From: JAYZVT01 sp050248375
Lineage (GTDB): Bacteria; Pseudomonadota; Alphaproteobacteria; Rhizobiales; Methyloligellaceae
Assembly (NCBI GenBank): GCA_050248375.1
Contig: JBFWSL010000110.1
Span: 1-11,091, forward strand
Length of the DNA stretch: 11,091 bases
Reading direction: 5' to 3'
The notes under the pieces were generated by a model. It was not told the origin of the DNA. It was given only the letters and a program-made list of their open reading frames with translations, and searched no databases. Below are positions 1 to 6,723 of this stretch, piece after piece. The first letter of the stretch is position 1, and each line of letters starts with the position of its first letter. Made by a program: the position numbers and the translations under genes.

Positions 1-984
1 GGCCATTTGCCCAGCGTCGAATACAGCCACGTGTTCTATCCCCGCGACGGCGACGTCATGTGGACGCCCGCCGACTGGGCCTGGGCCGGCGGCCTGTTCA
101 ACTCCATGTATCCCGCTCTGTATTACGGCGTGCCGCTGGTGGCCTACGCCTTCGGCAAGTTCGATGCGGAGACCGCCTTCGGGCTGATGGAGGAATTCGG
201 AATCCGCAACGCCTTCATACCGCCGACCGCGCTCCGCCTGCTGCGGTCGGTCGAGGCTCCCCGCGACCGTTTCCGGCTGCGGATGCGCACCATCGCCAGC
301 GGCGGAGAATCGCTCGGCCGCGAGACCCTGGAATGGGGCCGCGACACTCTCGGCCTCACCGTCAACGAATTCTACGGCCAGACCGAGTGCAACTACGTGC
401 TCGGCTCCTGCGCCACCATCGGCGTCGTGCGCCCCGGCGCCATCGGGCTGGAGATCCCCGGTCACCGGGTCGCGGTTATCGACGGCGAAGGCAAGGTGCT
501 GCCGCCGGGAGAGCAGGGCCAGATCGCCATGCTCAGGCCCGACCCGCTGATGTTCCTCGGCTACTGGAAACGTCCCGACGCCACGCAGAAGAAGTTCATC
601 GGCGACTGGATGACCACCGGAGACCAGGGCGTCAGCGATCCCGATGGCTACATCTCCTTCGTCGGCCGCGACGACGACGTCATCACGTCCGCCGGCTACC
701 GCATCGGGCCCGGCGAGATCGAGGACTGCCTCCTGCGCCATCCCGCAGTCCGTCTCGCCGCCGCCGTGGGCAAGCCGGACCCGGTCCGCACCGAGATCGT
801 CAAGGCGTTCATCGTGCTGAATGACGGCTTCAACCAGACGCCGGAGCTGGAGGCGGAGTTGCGCGGCTTCGTGCGCGAGCGTCTGTCCGCCCACGAATAT
901 CCCCGGGAGATCGCCTTTCTCGAGGAGATGCCGCTCACCACCACCGGCAAGGTCATCCGCCGGCTGCTGCGCGAGCAGGCCTGA
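1..984 (+). CDS. Acyl-CoA synthetase (AMP-forming), 3' part only
   Basis: This is the C-terminal part of an ANL-superfamily AMP-dependent acyl-CoA synthetase. It activates a carboxylic acid to the acyl-adenylate and then to the acyl-CoA thioester in the cytoplasm. The frame is open from base 1 (Gly-His-Leu before the first possible TTG start at 7), so the gene begins upstream and the TTG is not the true start. Visible motifs, in order: the YGQTE adenylate-binding motif (373-387), the TTGD motif followed by a GYISFVGRDDDVI hinge block near 616-690, the GYRIGPGEIE block near 691-723, and the C-terminal catalytic lysine in TTTGKVIRR (about 937-963). The wording resembles medium-chain or acetyl-CoA-synthetase-like enzymes, but the substrate cannot be read from the sequence. 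The gene converges with the flippase gene, with only 3 bases between the two stop codons and no obvious terminator. Confidence 0.93.
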   Translation, partial: GHLPSVEYSHVFYPRDGDVMWTPADWAWAGGLFNSMYPALYYGVPLVAYAFGKFDAETAFGLMEEFGIRNAFIPPTALRLLRSVEAPRDRFRLRMRTIASGGESLGRETLEWGRDTLGLTVNEFYGQTECNYVLGSCATIGVVRPGAIGLEIPGHRVAVIDGEGKVLPPGEQGQIAMLRPDPLMFLGYWKRPDATQKKFIGDWMTTGDQGVSDPDGYISFVGRDDDVITSAGYRIGPGEIEDCLLRHPAVRLAAAVGKPDPVRTEIVKAFIVLNDGFNQTPELEAELRGFVRERLSAHEYPREIAFLEEMPLTTTGKVIRRLLREQA

Positions 985-987
985 ACG

Positions 988-2376
988 TCAGCCGCGGGCC
1001 GCCCCGATCCGCCAGACGGCGAGGTCCAGGCCGAGGCGCGCCTTGGCCACGCGGCTCATCATCACCGCGGAGCCGCCCAGCGAGATCGCCGTGGCCGCCG
1101 CCGCGCCATACAGTCCGAAGAAGGGGATCAGCGCGAAGTTGAGCGCCACGTTGGCCAGCGCCGCTCCGAGCAGAACCAGCGCGCAGCGATTCTGCTCGCC
1201 GAGCATGTTGAGCACATACATCGCCGGCCCCATCGCCGCGCGGGTGACGAAGCCCGCCGCCAGCACGAACATGACCGGATAGCCCGAGGCGAAGTCCGAG
1301 CCGAACAGCCACAGCAGCGGCTGGCCCATGGCCAGCAGCAGCGCCGCCCCCGCCAGCGACGGCCAGAAGGTCCACTTGACCGCGCCGCTGACGGCGGCGC
1401 TCAGCCCGTCGGCATCGCCGCGCGCCTTCAGCGTGGAGAAGCGGTTGGCCGATGCCGAACCGACCGCGAAATGCACGAAGCTGATCAGCGCCATGGTCTT
1501 GAGCGCCGCGAAGTAGACCGCCATGTCGCTCGGATCGCGGAACAGCGACAACACCAGTATGTCGGTGTTCTGCAGCAGCAGGTCGAAGCCGTTGACCATC
1601 AGGATTGGCGCCGACACCGTCAGCCAGTGGCGCACGTCGGTCGAGCGCTCCCCGGACGGAATGCTGCGCGATACCCCGCGTCCGAGCATCAGCATCTGCA
1701 CCAGGCCGGTGATCCAGCATGCCGCCACAGCGGCCCCCGCCGCCGTAGCCGCCGTCGGCGGGAAGCCCGTCACCGTGGCCGCATACATGCCCGCCAGGAT
1801 CAGCAGCGGCCGCAGGATATAGGGCGGCAGCAGGGCCAAGGGCATCCACCCGAAGCCGCGCGCGATGCCGTCCTGCACGTCGACCAGCGCGTAGAGCGGC
1901 AGGCAGAACAGGATGAGCCACGCCGGCAGCAGGTAGTGATCGTCGAGCAGGTGGCCGAACAGCGCCAGCGAGGCGAAGCCGGCGAGCGCCACCGCGCTGC
2001 TGATGCCCACGGCGATGAGCCGCGAACCGCGCAGCAGGCCCCGCAGCAACGCCAACTGGCCCTTCTCGCGGTATTCGGGGACGAAACGCATGGAGGCGGT
2101 CGACAGGCCGAGCGGGGCCAGGCCGCCGAGGATCAGCACCCAGACCCATACGAAGACGTAGATGCCGTATTCGTAGCTGCCCATCCAGCGGGCCAGCAGC
2201 GCCTGGGCGATATAGGCGATGCCCGCGCTCGCAACCCGCACGCCGAAGGCGAACAGCGCGGCCTGGCCGGTCTCGTTGCTGCTGGCGAGAAAGCGCGCGC
2301 GAACCGCCGCGGTGAATCGCGTCACTCCGGCCGGCGAACGGCCGGTCTCTCCCTCTGCCGCCTCGTTCAGGGACAT
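988..2376 (-). CDS. Polysaccharide/oligosaccharide flippase (Wzx-like, MOP superfamily)
   Basis: A 462-residue polytopic inner-membrane protein of the oligosaccharide flippase / polysaccharide biosynthesis type. By family it would move lipid-linked glycans across the inner membrane for surface polysaccharide assembly. After a soluble N-terminal stretch of about 35 residues, the family-typical first membrane block follows (a Gly-rich LFAFGVRVASAGIAYIAQAL segment, then LLARWMGSYEYGIYVF), then the FVPEYREKGQ loop and many further hydrophobic segments to the C-terminus. The ATG at 2376 was chosen because the open frame further upstream (to 2577) is Arg/Pro-rich, unlike the family, and overlaps the neighbouring small ORF. 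The Shine-Dalgarno at this ATG is weak: a GGAAG-like stretch lies rather far upstream. No glycosyltransferase or polymerase gene is adjacent, so the transported glycan is unknown. Confidence 0.88.
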   Translation of the reverse strand: MSLNEAAEGETGRSPAGVTRFTAAVRARFLASSNETGQAALFAFGVRVASAGIAYIAQALLARWMGSYEYGIYVFVWVWVLILGGLAPLGLSTASMRFVPEYREKGQLALLRGLLRGSRLIAVGISSAVALAGFASLALFGHLLDDHYLLPAWLILFCLPLYALVDVQDGIARGFGWMPLALLPPYILRPLLILAGMYAATVTGFPPTAATAAGAAVAACWITGLVQMLMLGRGVSRSIPSGERSTDVRHWLTVSAPILMVNGFDLLLQNTDILVLSLFRDPSDMAVYFAALKTMALISFVHFAVGSASANRFSTLKARGDADGLSAAVSGAVKWTFWPSLAGAALLLAMGQPLLWLFGSDFASGYPVMFVLAAGFVTRAAMGPAMYVLNMLGEQNRCALVLLGAALANVALNFALIPFFGLYGAAAATAISLGGSAVMMSRVAKARLGLDLAVWRIGAARG

Positions 2377-2464
2377 GCTGGCTGTACTCGGAACTGAACT
2401 CTTCCTTCGGCGCCAGCCTAGCGGGCAGCCCTTAAGATTCCATTTGGACCGGGCTGGAGCGCAT

Positions 2465-2659
2465 TCAGCCGCGCAGCCACGTCTCCACCCGCCGCCACGC
2501 GGCGGCACGGGGAAAATCGCGGATTTCCTCGTGTTCCTGCGCGAAGTGGGAGGCCACGTCCGCCGCTGCCGGGCCATGCCGCCGCAGCAGCGCCTCCGCC
2601 ATCAGGCAGACATCGTGGTCGCTGAATTCGCTGTGGGGACGGTTAACCGGCTGTGTCAT
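2465..2659 (-). CDS. Small hypothetical protein, 64 aa
   Basis: I do not recognise this 64-residue protein. It is hydrophilic, with a His/Asp-rich start (about residues 8-14), a LMAEALLRRHGPAAADVASHFAQEH stretch that looks helical, and a C-terminal RVETWLRG. It has no signal peptide or membrane segment. The ATG at 2659 is chosen over an upstream in-frame start at 2698 because AGGAG lies 9 bases before it. The ORF follows the D,D-carboxypeptidase gene on the same strand after 70 bases, and its ribosome-binding site lies within one arm of a hairpin (see 2668-2696). A short conserved alphaproteobacterial protein is plausible, but that is an inference. Confidence 0.6.
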   Translation of the reverse strand: MTQPVNRPHSEFSDHDVCLMAEALLRRHGPAAADVASHFAQEHEEIRDFPRAAAWRRVETWLRG

Positions 2660-2667
2660 TTCGGATC

Positions 2668-2696
2668 GCTCCTGCTGCCTCTGGCCTTGCAGGAGC
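2668..2696 (-). promoter_or_regulatory. Hairpin covering the ribosome-binding site of the 64-aa ORF
   Basis: GCTCCTGC (2668-2675) and GCAGGAGC (2689-2696) form a perfect 8-bp stem with a 13-base loop. In the minus-strand transcript the 3' arm contains the AGGAG Shine-Dalgarno of the ORF starting at 2659. A second GCTCCT lies immediately 5' of the stem and could serve as an alternative pairing partner. It could limit translation of the small ORF or act as a weak terminator for the upstream carboxypeptidase gene. No U-run follows it. Confidence 0.4.
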
Positions 2697-2729
2697 AAGG
2701 AGCGGGCCGCGCGACAGCGCCACGCGGCT

Positions 2730-3656
2730 CTACTGCTTCTTGACGGGCTTCTTGCTGTAGACCTTCTTGCGCGGCTTGCAGACGATCGGCCGCATGCTCT
2801 CGGGCTCGTCGGCGGCCGAAGCCTTGATGCTGGCGCTGTCGATGTCGGCGCCGAACAGCGCCTTCCACTTGTAGCGCCGGAAGCCCTGGTCGAGCAGGCT
2901 GGCGGCGCGCTCGTTGCGCTTGGTGCCGCTCTCGCCGCCGAACACCACCGCGACCAGCCTGCGGCCGTCGCGCGTCGCGCTGGCCACGATGTTGTAGCCG
3001 GAGTCGCAGATGAACCCGGTCTTCAGCCCGTCGGCCCCCTCGAACTGTTGCAGCAGACGGTTGTGGGAACGGATGCGCACCTTGCCGATCTTCACAGAGG
3101 GTTCGGAGAACAGCTCGATATGCTCCGGGAAGTCCTGCAGGATGGCGCGCGCCAGCAGCCCCATGTCGCGCGCCGTGGTCACCTGGTCCTTGTCCGGCAG
3201 CCCGTTGGGATTGGTGAAGTGGGTGCGCGTCATGCCCAGCCGCTTCGCGGTGGCATTCATCCGCGCGATAAAGGCGTCATGGCTGCTGGCGACCTTCTCC
3301 GCCAGCATGTAGGCGATGTCGTTGGCCGACTTGATGATCAGCGAGCGCAGCGCCAGCGACACGCTCATCTCTCCGCCGACGGGCAGCCCGATCTTGCTGG
3401 GGGGCTGCGCATGCGCGGCGGCCGAGCAGACCAGCTTGCTGTCCATCTTGATCTTGCCGTCCCGCAGCGCCTCGAAGGTGAGGTAGGCGGTCATCAGCTT
3501 GGTCAGCGACGCCGGATGCCACAGCGCGTCCATGTCCTCTTCGTAGAGGATGGTGCCCCTCTGCGGATCGAACAGCAGCGCGGGTCCCGCCCTCACCACC
3601 CCGGCCTGCAGGACCAGGATGGCTGCGAACGCGAACAGAAACCTGCGGAAATACAC
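2730..3656 (-). CDS. D-alanyl-D-alanine carboxypeptidase (S11 family, PBP5/6-like)
   Basis: A 308-residue periplasmic serine peptidase that by family removes the terminal D-Ala from peptidoglycan pentapeptides. It has an N-terminal signal peptide (residues 1-23, RRFLFAFAAILVLQAG core, VRA cleavage motif). The three penicillin-binding motifs are present: Ser50-x-x-Lys53 (SLTK, nucleophile and general base), Ser110-Ala-Asn112, and Lys212-Thr-Gly214. At 308 residues it lacks the PBP5 C-terminal beta domain and amphipathic anchor. It ends instead in a Lys/Arg-rich tail (KPRKKVYSKKPVKKQ) that may bind polyanions. The start is GTG with AAGGGGG about 5 bases upstream. It lies 57 bases downstream of tRNA-Leu on the same strand with no clear terminator between. 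Which dac paralogue it is (dacA, dacC, dacD, dacF) cannot be settled here. Confidence 0.93.
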   Translation of the reverse strand: MYFRRFLFAFAAILVLQAGVVRAGPALLFDPQRGTILYEEDMDALWHPASLTKLMTAYLTFEALRDGKIKMDSKLVCSAAAHAQPPSKIGLPVGGEMSVSLALRSLIIKSANDIAYMLAEKVASSHDAFIARMNATAKRLGMTRTHFTNPNGLPDKDQVTTARDMGLLARAILQDFPEHIELFSEPSVKIGKVRIRSHNRLLQQFEGADGLKTGFICDSGYNIVASATRDGRRLVAVVFGGESGTKRNERAASLLDQGFRRYKWKALFGADIDSASIKASAADEPESMRPIVCKPRKKVYSKKPVKKQ

Positions 3657-3713
3657 AATGACCCCCTTGTTGCCGCCAGGCCGGAAAGATTCGGTCCCCG
3701 GTCAGGCTTCGCA

Positions 3714-3800
3714 TGGTGCCCCAGGCCTGACTCGAACAGGCACGCCCTTGCAGGCAACAGATTTTGAGTCTGCCGCGTCTACCGATTCCGCCACTGGGGC
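3714..3800 (-). tRNA. tRNA-Leu (anticodon CAA)
   Basis: The minus strand folds into a class II tRNA of 87 bases including an encoded CCA. The acceptor stem is GCCCCAG (5') against CTGGGGC (3'), followed by discriminator A and CCA at 3716-3714. The D-arm contains GGCGGAATCGGTAGACGC, the anticodon loop is CTCAAAA with CAA at 3766-3764, there is a long variable arm, and the T-loop is GTTCGAGTC. The anticodon reads the UUG leucine codon. The anticodon stem is GCAGA/TCTGT with one terminal G-U pair. Confidence 0.97.
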
Positions 3801-3815
3801 CGGCCAGCGCGCGGG

Positions 3816-3843
3816 ATCATAACAATGTCGGGGGGAGGGTCAA
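3816..3843 (-). promoter_or_regulatory. Sigma-70-type promoter of tRNA-Leu
   Basis: On the minus strand, TTGACC (-35, 3843-3838) and TATGAT (-10, 3821-3816) are separated by 16 bases. Each hexamer is one mismatch from consensus. The -10 lies 15 bases upstream of the mature tRNA 5' end, which fits a short tRNA leader. It is the clearest housekeeping promoter in the window and could also supply transcripts reaching the D,D-carboxypeptidase gene. Confidence 0.7.
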
Positions 3844-3950
3844 CATGGGCCCCGGGGCCGGACCGTTACATGTGTCCATAGGGCCGCGCGAGGCCGCCGT
3901 CTCCGGCGATTTCCGTGGACAGCAATAGGGCCCTTCATTAATCAGGCGCG

Positions 3951-4532
3951 ATGCTTCGCGCCCTGTATGACCGCACCATGCAGCTTTCGGCCCATCCCAG
4001 GGCGGGATGGCTCCTGGCGCTGGTGGCGTTCATCGAAAGCTCGGTTTTCCCCATACCGCCGGACGTTATGCTCATCCCCATGGTGATGGCCAACCGCGCG
4101 CGCGCGTGGGCCTACGCCGCCATGTGCACCGTGGCTTCCGTGCTCGGCGGCATCGCCGGCTACGCCATTGGACTGTTCCTGTTCGAGGCGCTCGGCAAAC
4201 CCTTGCTGGACTTTTACGGTTACGCCGAGGCCTTCGCCAGATTCGCCGCCCAGTACAACGACTATGGCGCCTGGATCGTGTTCATCGCCGGAGTGACCCC
4301 GTTCCCCTACAAGGTCATCACCATCGCCTCGGGCGCGACCCATCTCGACTTTCTCGTATTCGTGATCGCCAGCGTGGCCGCGCGGGGCTTGCGCTTCTTC
4401 ATCGTTGCCGGTTTGCTCTACTGGTTCGGTCCTCCCGTCCGCGAGTTCATCGAACGCCGCCTCGGGCTGATGTTCACCCTCTTCGTCATCCTGCTCATCG
4501 GCGGTTTCGTCGCGATCAGGTTCCTCCGGTAA
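3951..4532 (+). CDS. YqaA-family membrane protein (DedA/VTT superfamily)
   Basis: A 193-residue inner-membrane protein of the YqaA branch of the DedA/VTT (SNARE-associated Golgi) superfamily. Related proteins are linked to lipid flipping and membrane homeostasis, but the substrate of this branch is not established. Visible features: a re-entrant-type segment with Glu29 and FPIPPD (33-38), hydrophobic spans around 55-78 and 107-125, the diagnostic GVTPFPYKVITIASG block (114-128), Arg145/Arg148 in ARGLRFF (144-150), and a last span near 171-191. The start ATG at 3951 has a short AGG about 4 bases upstream. The stop is 7 bases before the dsbB start, so the two are almost certainly one transcription unit. 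Confidence 0.9.
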   Translation: MLRALYDRTMQLSAHPRAGWLLALVAFIESSVFPIPPDVMLIPMVMANRARAWAYAAMCTVASVLGGIAGYAIGLFLFEALGKPLLDFYGYAEAFARFAAQYNDYGAWIVFIAGVTPFPYKVITIASGATHLDFLVFVIASVAARGLRFFIVAGLLYWFGPPVREFIERRLGLMFTLFVILLIGGFVAIRFLR

Positions 4533-4539
4533 GGCTCCA

Positions 4540-5046
4540 ATGGCCCGCGCCAGACCTTCCTCGGCCCTCGCCAACGCCTCCACGCTGATCCTCGCGGCTG
4601 CCGTCGCGGCCATCGCCGCGGCGCTCGCCTTCGAGCACATCGGCGGCTACAGCCCCTGTCCGCTCTGCCTCATGGAGCGCTACGCCTACTATTTCGGAAT
4701 TCCGGCCAGCATCGCCGCCCTGTTTCTCGCCCGCCAGGGCTCGACGGGCGCCGCTCGCCTGGTGCTCGCCCTCGCCGCGATCGGCTTCCTGGTCAATGCC
4801 GGTCTCGGCGTCTATCACGCCGGCGCGGAATGGAAGTGGTGGCCGGGCCCCGACACCTGCGGCACGTCGGCGGGCTTCACCGGCAGGGTCACCGACCTGC
4901 TGAACACCCTGAACGACACCCGCGTGATCCGCTGCGACGAGGCGCCATGGCGGATGTTCGGCCTGTCCTTCGCCGGCTGGAACGCGGTGATCTCCGCGGC
5001 CCTTGGCCTCATCGGCCTCGGCGCCGCGCTCAGGGCGCGCCGCTAG
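4540..5046 (+). CDS. dsbB: Disulfide bond formation protein B
   Basis: A 168-residue inner-membrane quinone-dependent oxidase that re-oxidises the periplasmic thiol oxidase DsbA. The first periplasmic loop holds the CPLC redox pair (Cys40, Cys43) in the family context PCPLCLMER. The second loop holds Cys107 (DTCG) and Cys132 (RCDEAPW). Four hydrophobic spans are visible, near 14-31, 48-64, 72-91 and 140-165, giving the usual four-helix topology. AAGG lies 6 bases before the ATG, and the gene follows the YqaA-family gene after 7 bases. No dsbA is in the window. The gene converges with the YciI-family gene, whose stop is at 5117. Confidence 0.95.
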   Translation: MARARPSSALANASTLILAAAVAAIAAALAFEHIGGYSPCPLCLMERYAYYFGIPASIAALFLARQGSTGAARLVLALAAIGFLVNAGLGVYHAGAEWKWWPGPDTCGTSAGFTGRVTDLLNTLNDTRVIRCDEAPWRMFGLSFAGWNAVISAALGLIGLGAALRARR

Positions 5047-5116
5047 CCCCCCCGTCTCCGCCACGAGAAAGCGATAACTCCCGCCCGTCCGGTTACGTTA
5101 CGGGACAGGAGCCCGC

Positions 5117-5533
5117 TTACGTCTTCGCCGCCAGTTCCTCCCCAAGCCGCTTGTGGTGATCGACGGCATCGCTTTCGCCGAAATCCTCGAGCTCGAAGAG
5201 CTGGCGGATTTCCAGTTCGCCGCCCTCGTCATGGGGATTGGGGCAGCGCTTCATCCACTCGATCGCTTCCTGCCTGGACTTGACCTGGATGATCCAGTAG
5301 CCGGCAACCAGTTCCTTCGTCTCCGCGAAGGGGCCGTCGATGACCGTGCGCTTGTCGCCGGAGAAGCGGATGCGCGCGCCCTTCGAGCTCGGCTGCAGAC
5401 CGTTGCCGTCGAGCATGATGCCCGCCTTCACCATCTCCTCGTTGAACCTGGCCATGTCGCCCAGCAGCTTCTCCGAGGGCATCACGCCCGCCTCTGAATC
5501 CTTCGTCGCCTTCACAATCACCATGAACCGCAT
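5117..5533 (-). CDS. YciI-family (DGPF domain) protein
   Basis: A 138-residue cytoplasmic protein of the YCII-related/DGPF family, which has a dimeric alpha-beta ferredoxin-like fold. The start MRFMVIVKATKDSEAG, the DGPF motif (residues 66-69) followed by AETKELVAGYWII, and the helix SRQEAIEWMKRCP are all typical. The biochemical role of this family is poorly known; members often accompany ECF sigma factors, but none is seen here. AAGGAG lies 6 bases before the ATG. The 121 bases upstream, before the Cys-rich gene, contain several inverted repeats, so separate transcription is likely. Confidence 0.9.
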   Translation of the reverse strand: MRFMVIVKATKDSEAGVMPSEKLLGDMARFNEEMVKAGIMLDGNGLQPSSKGARIRFSGDKRTVIDGPFAETKELVAGYWIIQVKSRQEAIEWMKRCPNPHDEGGELEIRQLFELEDFGESDAVDHHKRLGEELAAKT

Positions 5534-5654
5534 GTCGCTTCTCCTTGTCCTTGGGCCGGCGCCCGGCCGCTCCCCTGCCAGGGGCCGAACCCTCGCTGTG
5601 GCGATACGAAAGGGAACCCGCGCGATCGCCGGTTCGGGCAGTTATTTTTCGCGG

Positions 5655-6002
5655 TCAGCGCAAATATCTGCAGTCGAGATCGTCGGGCGCGCATTTGCGC
5701 GGGGTTTCGCAGCGCCCGGTCACGGGATTGCGCACATAGCCGCTCGCGCAGGTCTGCCGGCTCGGCAACTGCGAGCAGGGCGGCTGGTTGCGCCCGCCGC
5801 AGCCGGAGCCCGAGCCCGTGTTCGGTATCTGGATGTTCCTGCGCACGCAGCGCCCGCCCTGCAGCACCAGCCCGCCCTCGCAGGAGCGGGCCCCCTGGCC
5901 GGGGCGGCATTCCGGCTGGTTGAAGCCGCCGCAGGTCACGGCCCTGGCGGGCGCGGCCGTCAGCAGGCACAGCAGGACCGCCGCAGCGGCGCCGGCTGCC
6001 AT
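5655..6002 (-). CDS. Secreted Cys-rich protein with internal duplication, function unknown
   Basis: A 115-residue protein with an N-terminal signal peptide (hydrophobic core about residues 4-17, cleavage after APARA, near residue 21). The mature part holds two copies of a four-cysteine unit. Unit 1 has Cys24, 32, 41 and 52; unit 2 has Cys68, 76, 85 and 98. The spacings are 7-8-10 and 7-8-12 residues, and both begin CGG-x-NQP and end G-x-C or GRC. A tail adds Cys104 and Cys111, giving ten cysteines that could form five disulfides. A Gly/Ser linker joins the units. The ATG at 6002 is chosen because the signal peptide starts there and GAGGGGG lies just upstream. The gene follows the HNH gene after 26 bases, so co-transcription is likely. 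I do not recognise a named family. Confidence 0.75.
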   Translation of the reverse strand: MAAGAAAAVLLCLLTAAPARAVTCGGFNQPECRPGQGARSCEGGLVLQGGRCVRRNIQIPNTGSGSGCGGRNQPPCSQLPSRQTCASGYVRNPVTGRCETPRKCAPDDLDCRYLR

Positions 6003-6003
6003 G

Positions 6004-6023
6004 CGCCCCCTCTGATCGGGGCG
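6004..6023 (-). promoter_or_regulatory. Hairpin over the start region of the Cys-rich gene
   Basis: CGCCCC and GGGGCG (6004-6009 and 6018-6023) can pair with an 8-base loop in the minus-strand RNA. The 3' arm covers the GAGGGGG ribosome-binding site of the Cys-rich gene, and the 5' arm begins 5 bases after the HNH stop codon. A ribosome finishing HNH would melt it, suggesting translational coupling. GC-rich DNA makes such stems easily, so this is tentative. Confidence 0.3.
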
Positions 6024-6028
6024 GTGTG

Positions 6029-6586
6029 TCACGGTTCCAGTTCGGTGTCCCAGTAGAGATAGTCGAGCCAGCTTTCGTGCAGGTAGTTCGGCGGGAACAG
6101 CCGGCCGTTGCGGTGCAGCTCGTGCACGGTCGGGCGGTAGGGCATCTGCGCCGGCCACATCTGCGCGTGCCCCGGCAGCTTGCCGCCCTTCCTGAGGTTG
6201 CAGGGCGCGCAGGCCGCGACAACGTTGTCCCACTTGGTCTGCCCGCCGCGCGAGCGCGGGATCAGGTGGTCGAAGGTGAGGTCGTGCCGCGCGCCGCAAT
6301 ACTGGCAGGCGAAGCGGTCACGCAGGAACACGTTGAAGCGGGTGAAGGCCGGATACAGCGCGGGCTTCACGTAGCTTTTCAGCGACACCACGCTCGGCAG
6401 CTTCATCTCGAAGGACGGGCTGTGGATCAGCCGGTCGTATTCGGAGACGATGTTGACCCGGTCGAGGAAGACCGCCTTCACGGCTTCCTGCCAGCTCCAC
6501 AGCGAAAGCGGATAATAGCTGAGCGGACGGAAATCGGCGTTCAGTACGAGAGCCGGGCAGGCTTGCGGCGATACTGCGCTGTTCAC
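6029..6586 (-). CDS. HNH endonuclease
   Basis: A 185-residue HNH-family nuclease, probably a metal-dependent DNA endonuclease in the cytoplasm. The C-terminal half holds the domain: the zinc-knuckle pair Cys94-x-x-Cys97 (CQYC), Asp106-His107 in LTFDHLIPRSRGG, Asn121 in the WDN turn, Cys126-x-x-Cys129 (CAPC), then Asn130 and Lys133. The N-terminal 80 residues (VLNADFRPLSYYPLSLWSWQEAVKAV) match the chromosomal HNH protein common in alphaproteobacteria rather than phage packaging or restriction HNH proteins. Its cellular role is not established. The start is GTG with GGAG about 8 bases upstream. It leads an apparent operon with the secreted Cys-rich protein and has its own promoter (6654-6682). 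Confidence 0.9.
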   Translation of the reverse strand: MNSAVSPQACPALVLNADFRPLSYYPLSLWSWQEAVKAVFLDRVNIVSEYDRLIHSPSFEMKLPSVVSLKSYVKPALYPAFTRFNVFLRDRFACQYCGARHDLTFDHLIPRSRGGQTKWDNVVAACAPCNLRKGGKLPGHAQMWPAQMPYRPTVHELHRNGRLFPPNYLHESWLDYLYWDTELEP

Positions 6587-6653
6587 GTCCTCGTCTCCAG
6601 GTCCTCTCCGGCGTGTCGGCGACGGCCCAGGGTCCTTTCCTCAGGGCGAGCGA

Positions 6654-6682
6654 ATACTAGACCTGTGTGTCACGTCTGTGAA
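6654..6682 (-). promoter_or_regulatory. Candidate promoter of the HNH / Cys-rich operon
   Basis: On the minus strand, TTCACA (-35, 6682-6677) and TAGTAT (-10, 6659-6654) are spaced by 17 bases, matching consensus at 5/6 and 4/6 positions. It lies about 70 bases upstream of the HNH GTG start. The -35 overlaps the edge of the dyad at 6681-6696. Confidence 0.45.
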
Positions 6683-6696
6683 GATGCCTGCATCTT
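6681..6696. promoter_or_regulatory. Perfect dyad abutting the HNH -35 box
   Basis: AAGATGC-CT-GCATCTT is a perfect 7-bp inverted repeat with a 2-base centre. It overlaps two bases of the candidate -35 element and could be an operator. As RNA it could also be a weak terminator for the hydrolase gene, whose stop lies 28 bases before it, but no U-run follows. Confidence 0.4.
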
Positions 6697-6723
6697 GTAG
6701 CCCGGACCTGCCGGAACCACCGC

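Noticed and set aside
984..988. A 3-base gap between the convergent acyl-CoA synthetase and flippase stops as a sign of rearrangement
   Set aside because: Tight convergent ends are common in compact bacterial genomes, and both proteins end naturally.
953..2149. A 398-residue minus-strand frame and a 308-residue plus-strand frame (1471-2397) overlapping the flippase gene
   Set aside because: Both are Arg/Ala/Gly-rich translations with no domain sense. They arise because stop codons are rare in GC-rich DNA, and the flippase frame has clear membrane segments.
2377..2577. N-terminal extension of the flippase frame to 2577
   Set aside because: The extension is Arg/Pro-rich, overlaps the small ORF at 2465-2659 and is unlike flippase N-termini. 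The ATG at 2376 fits better.
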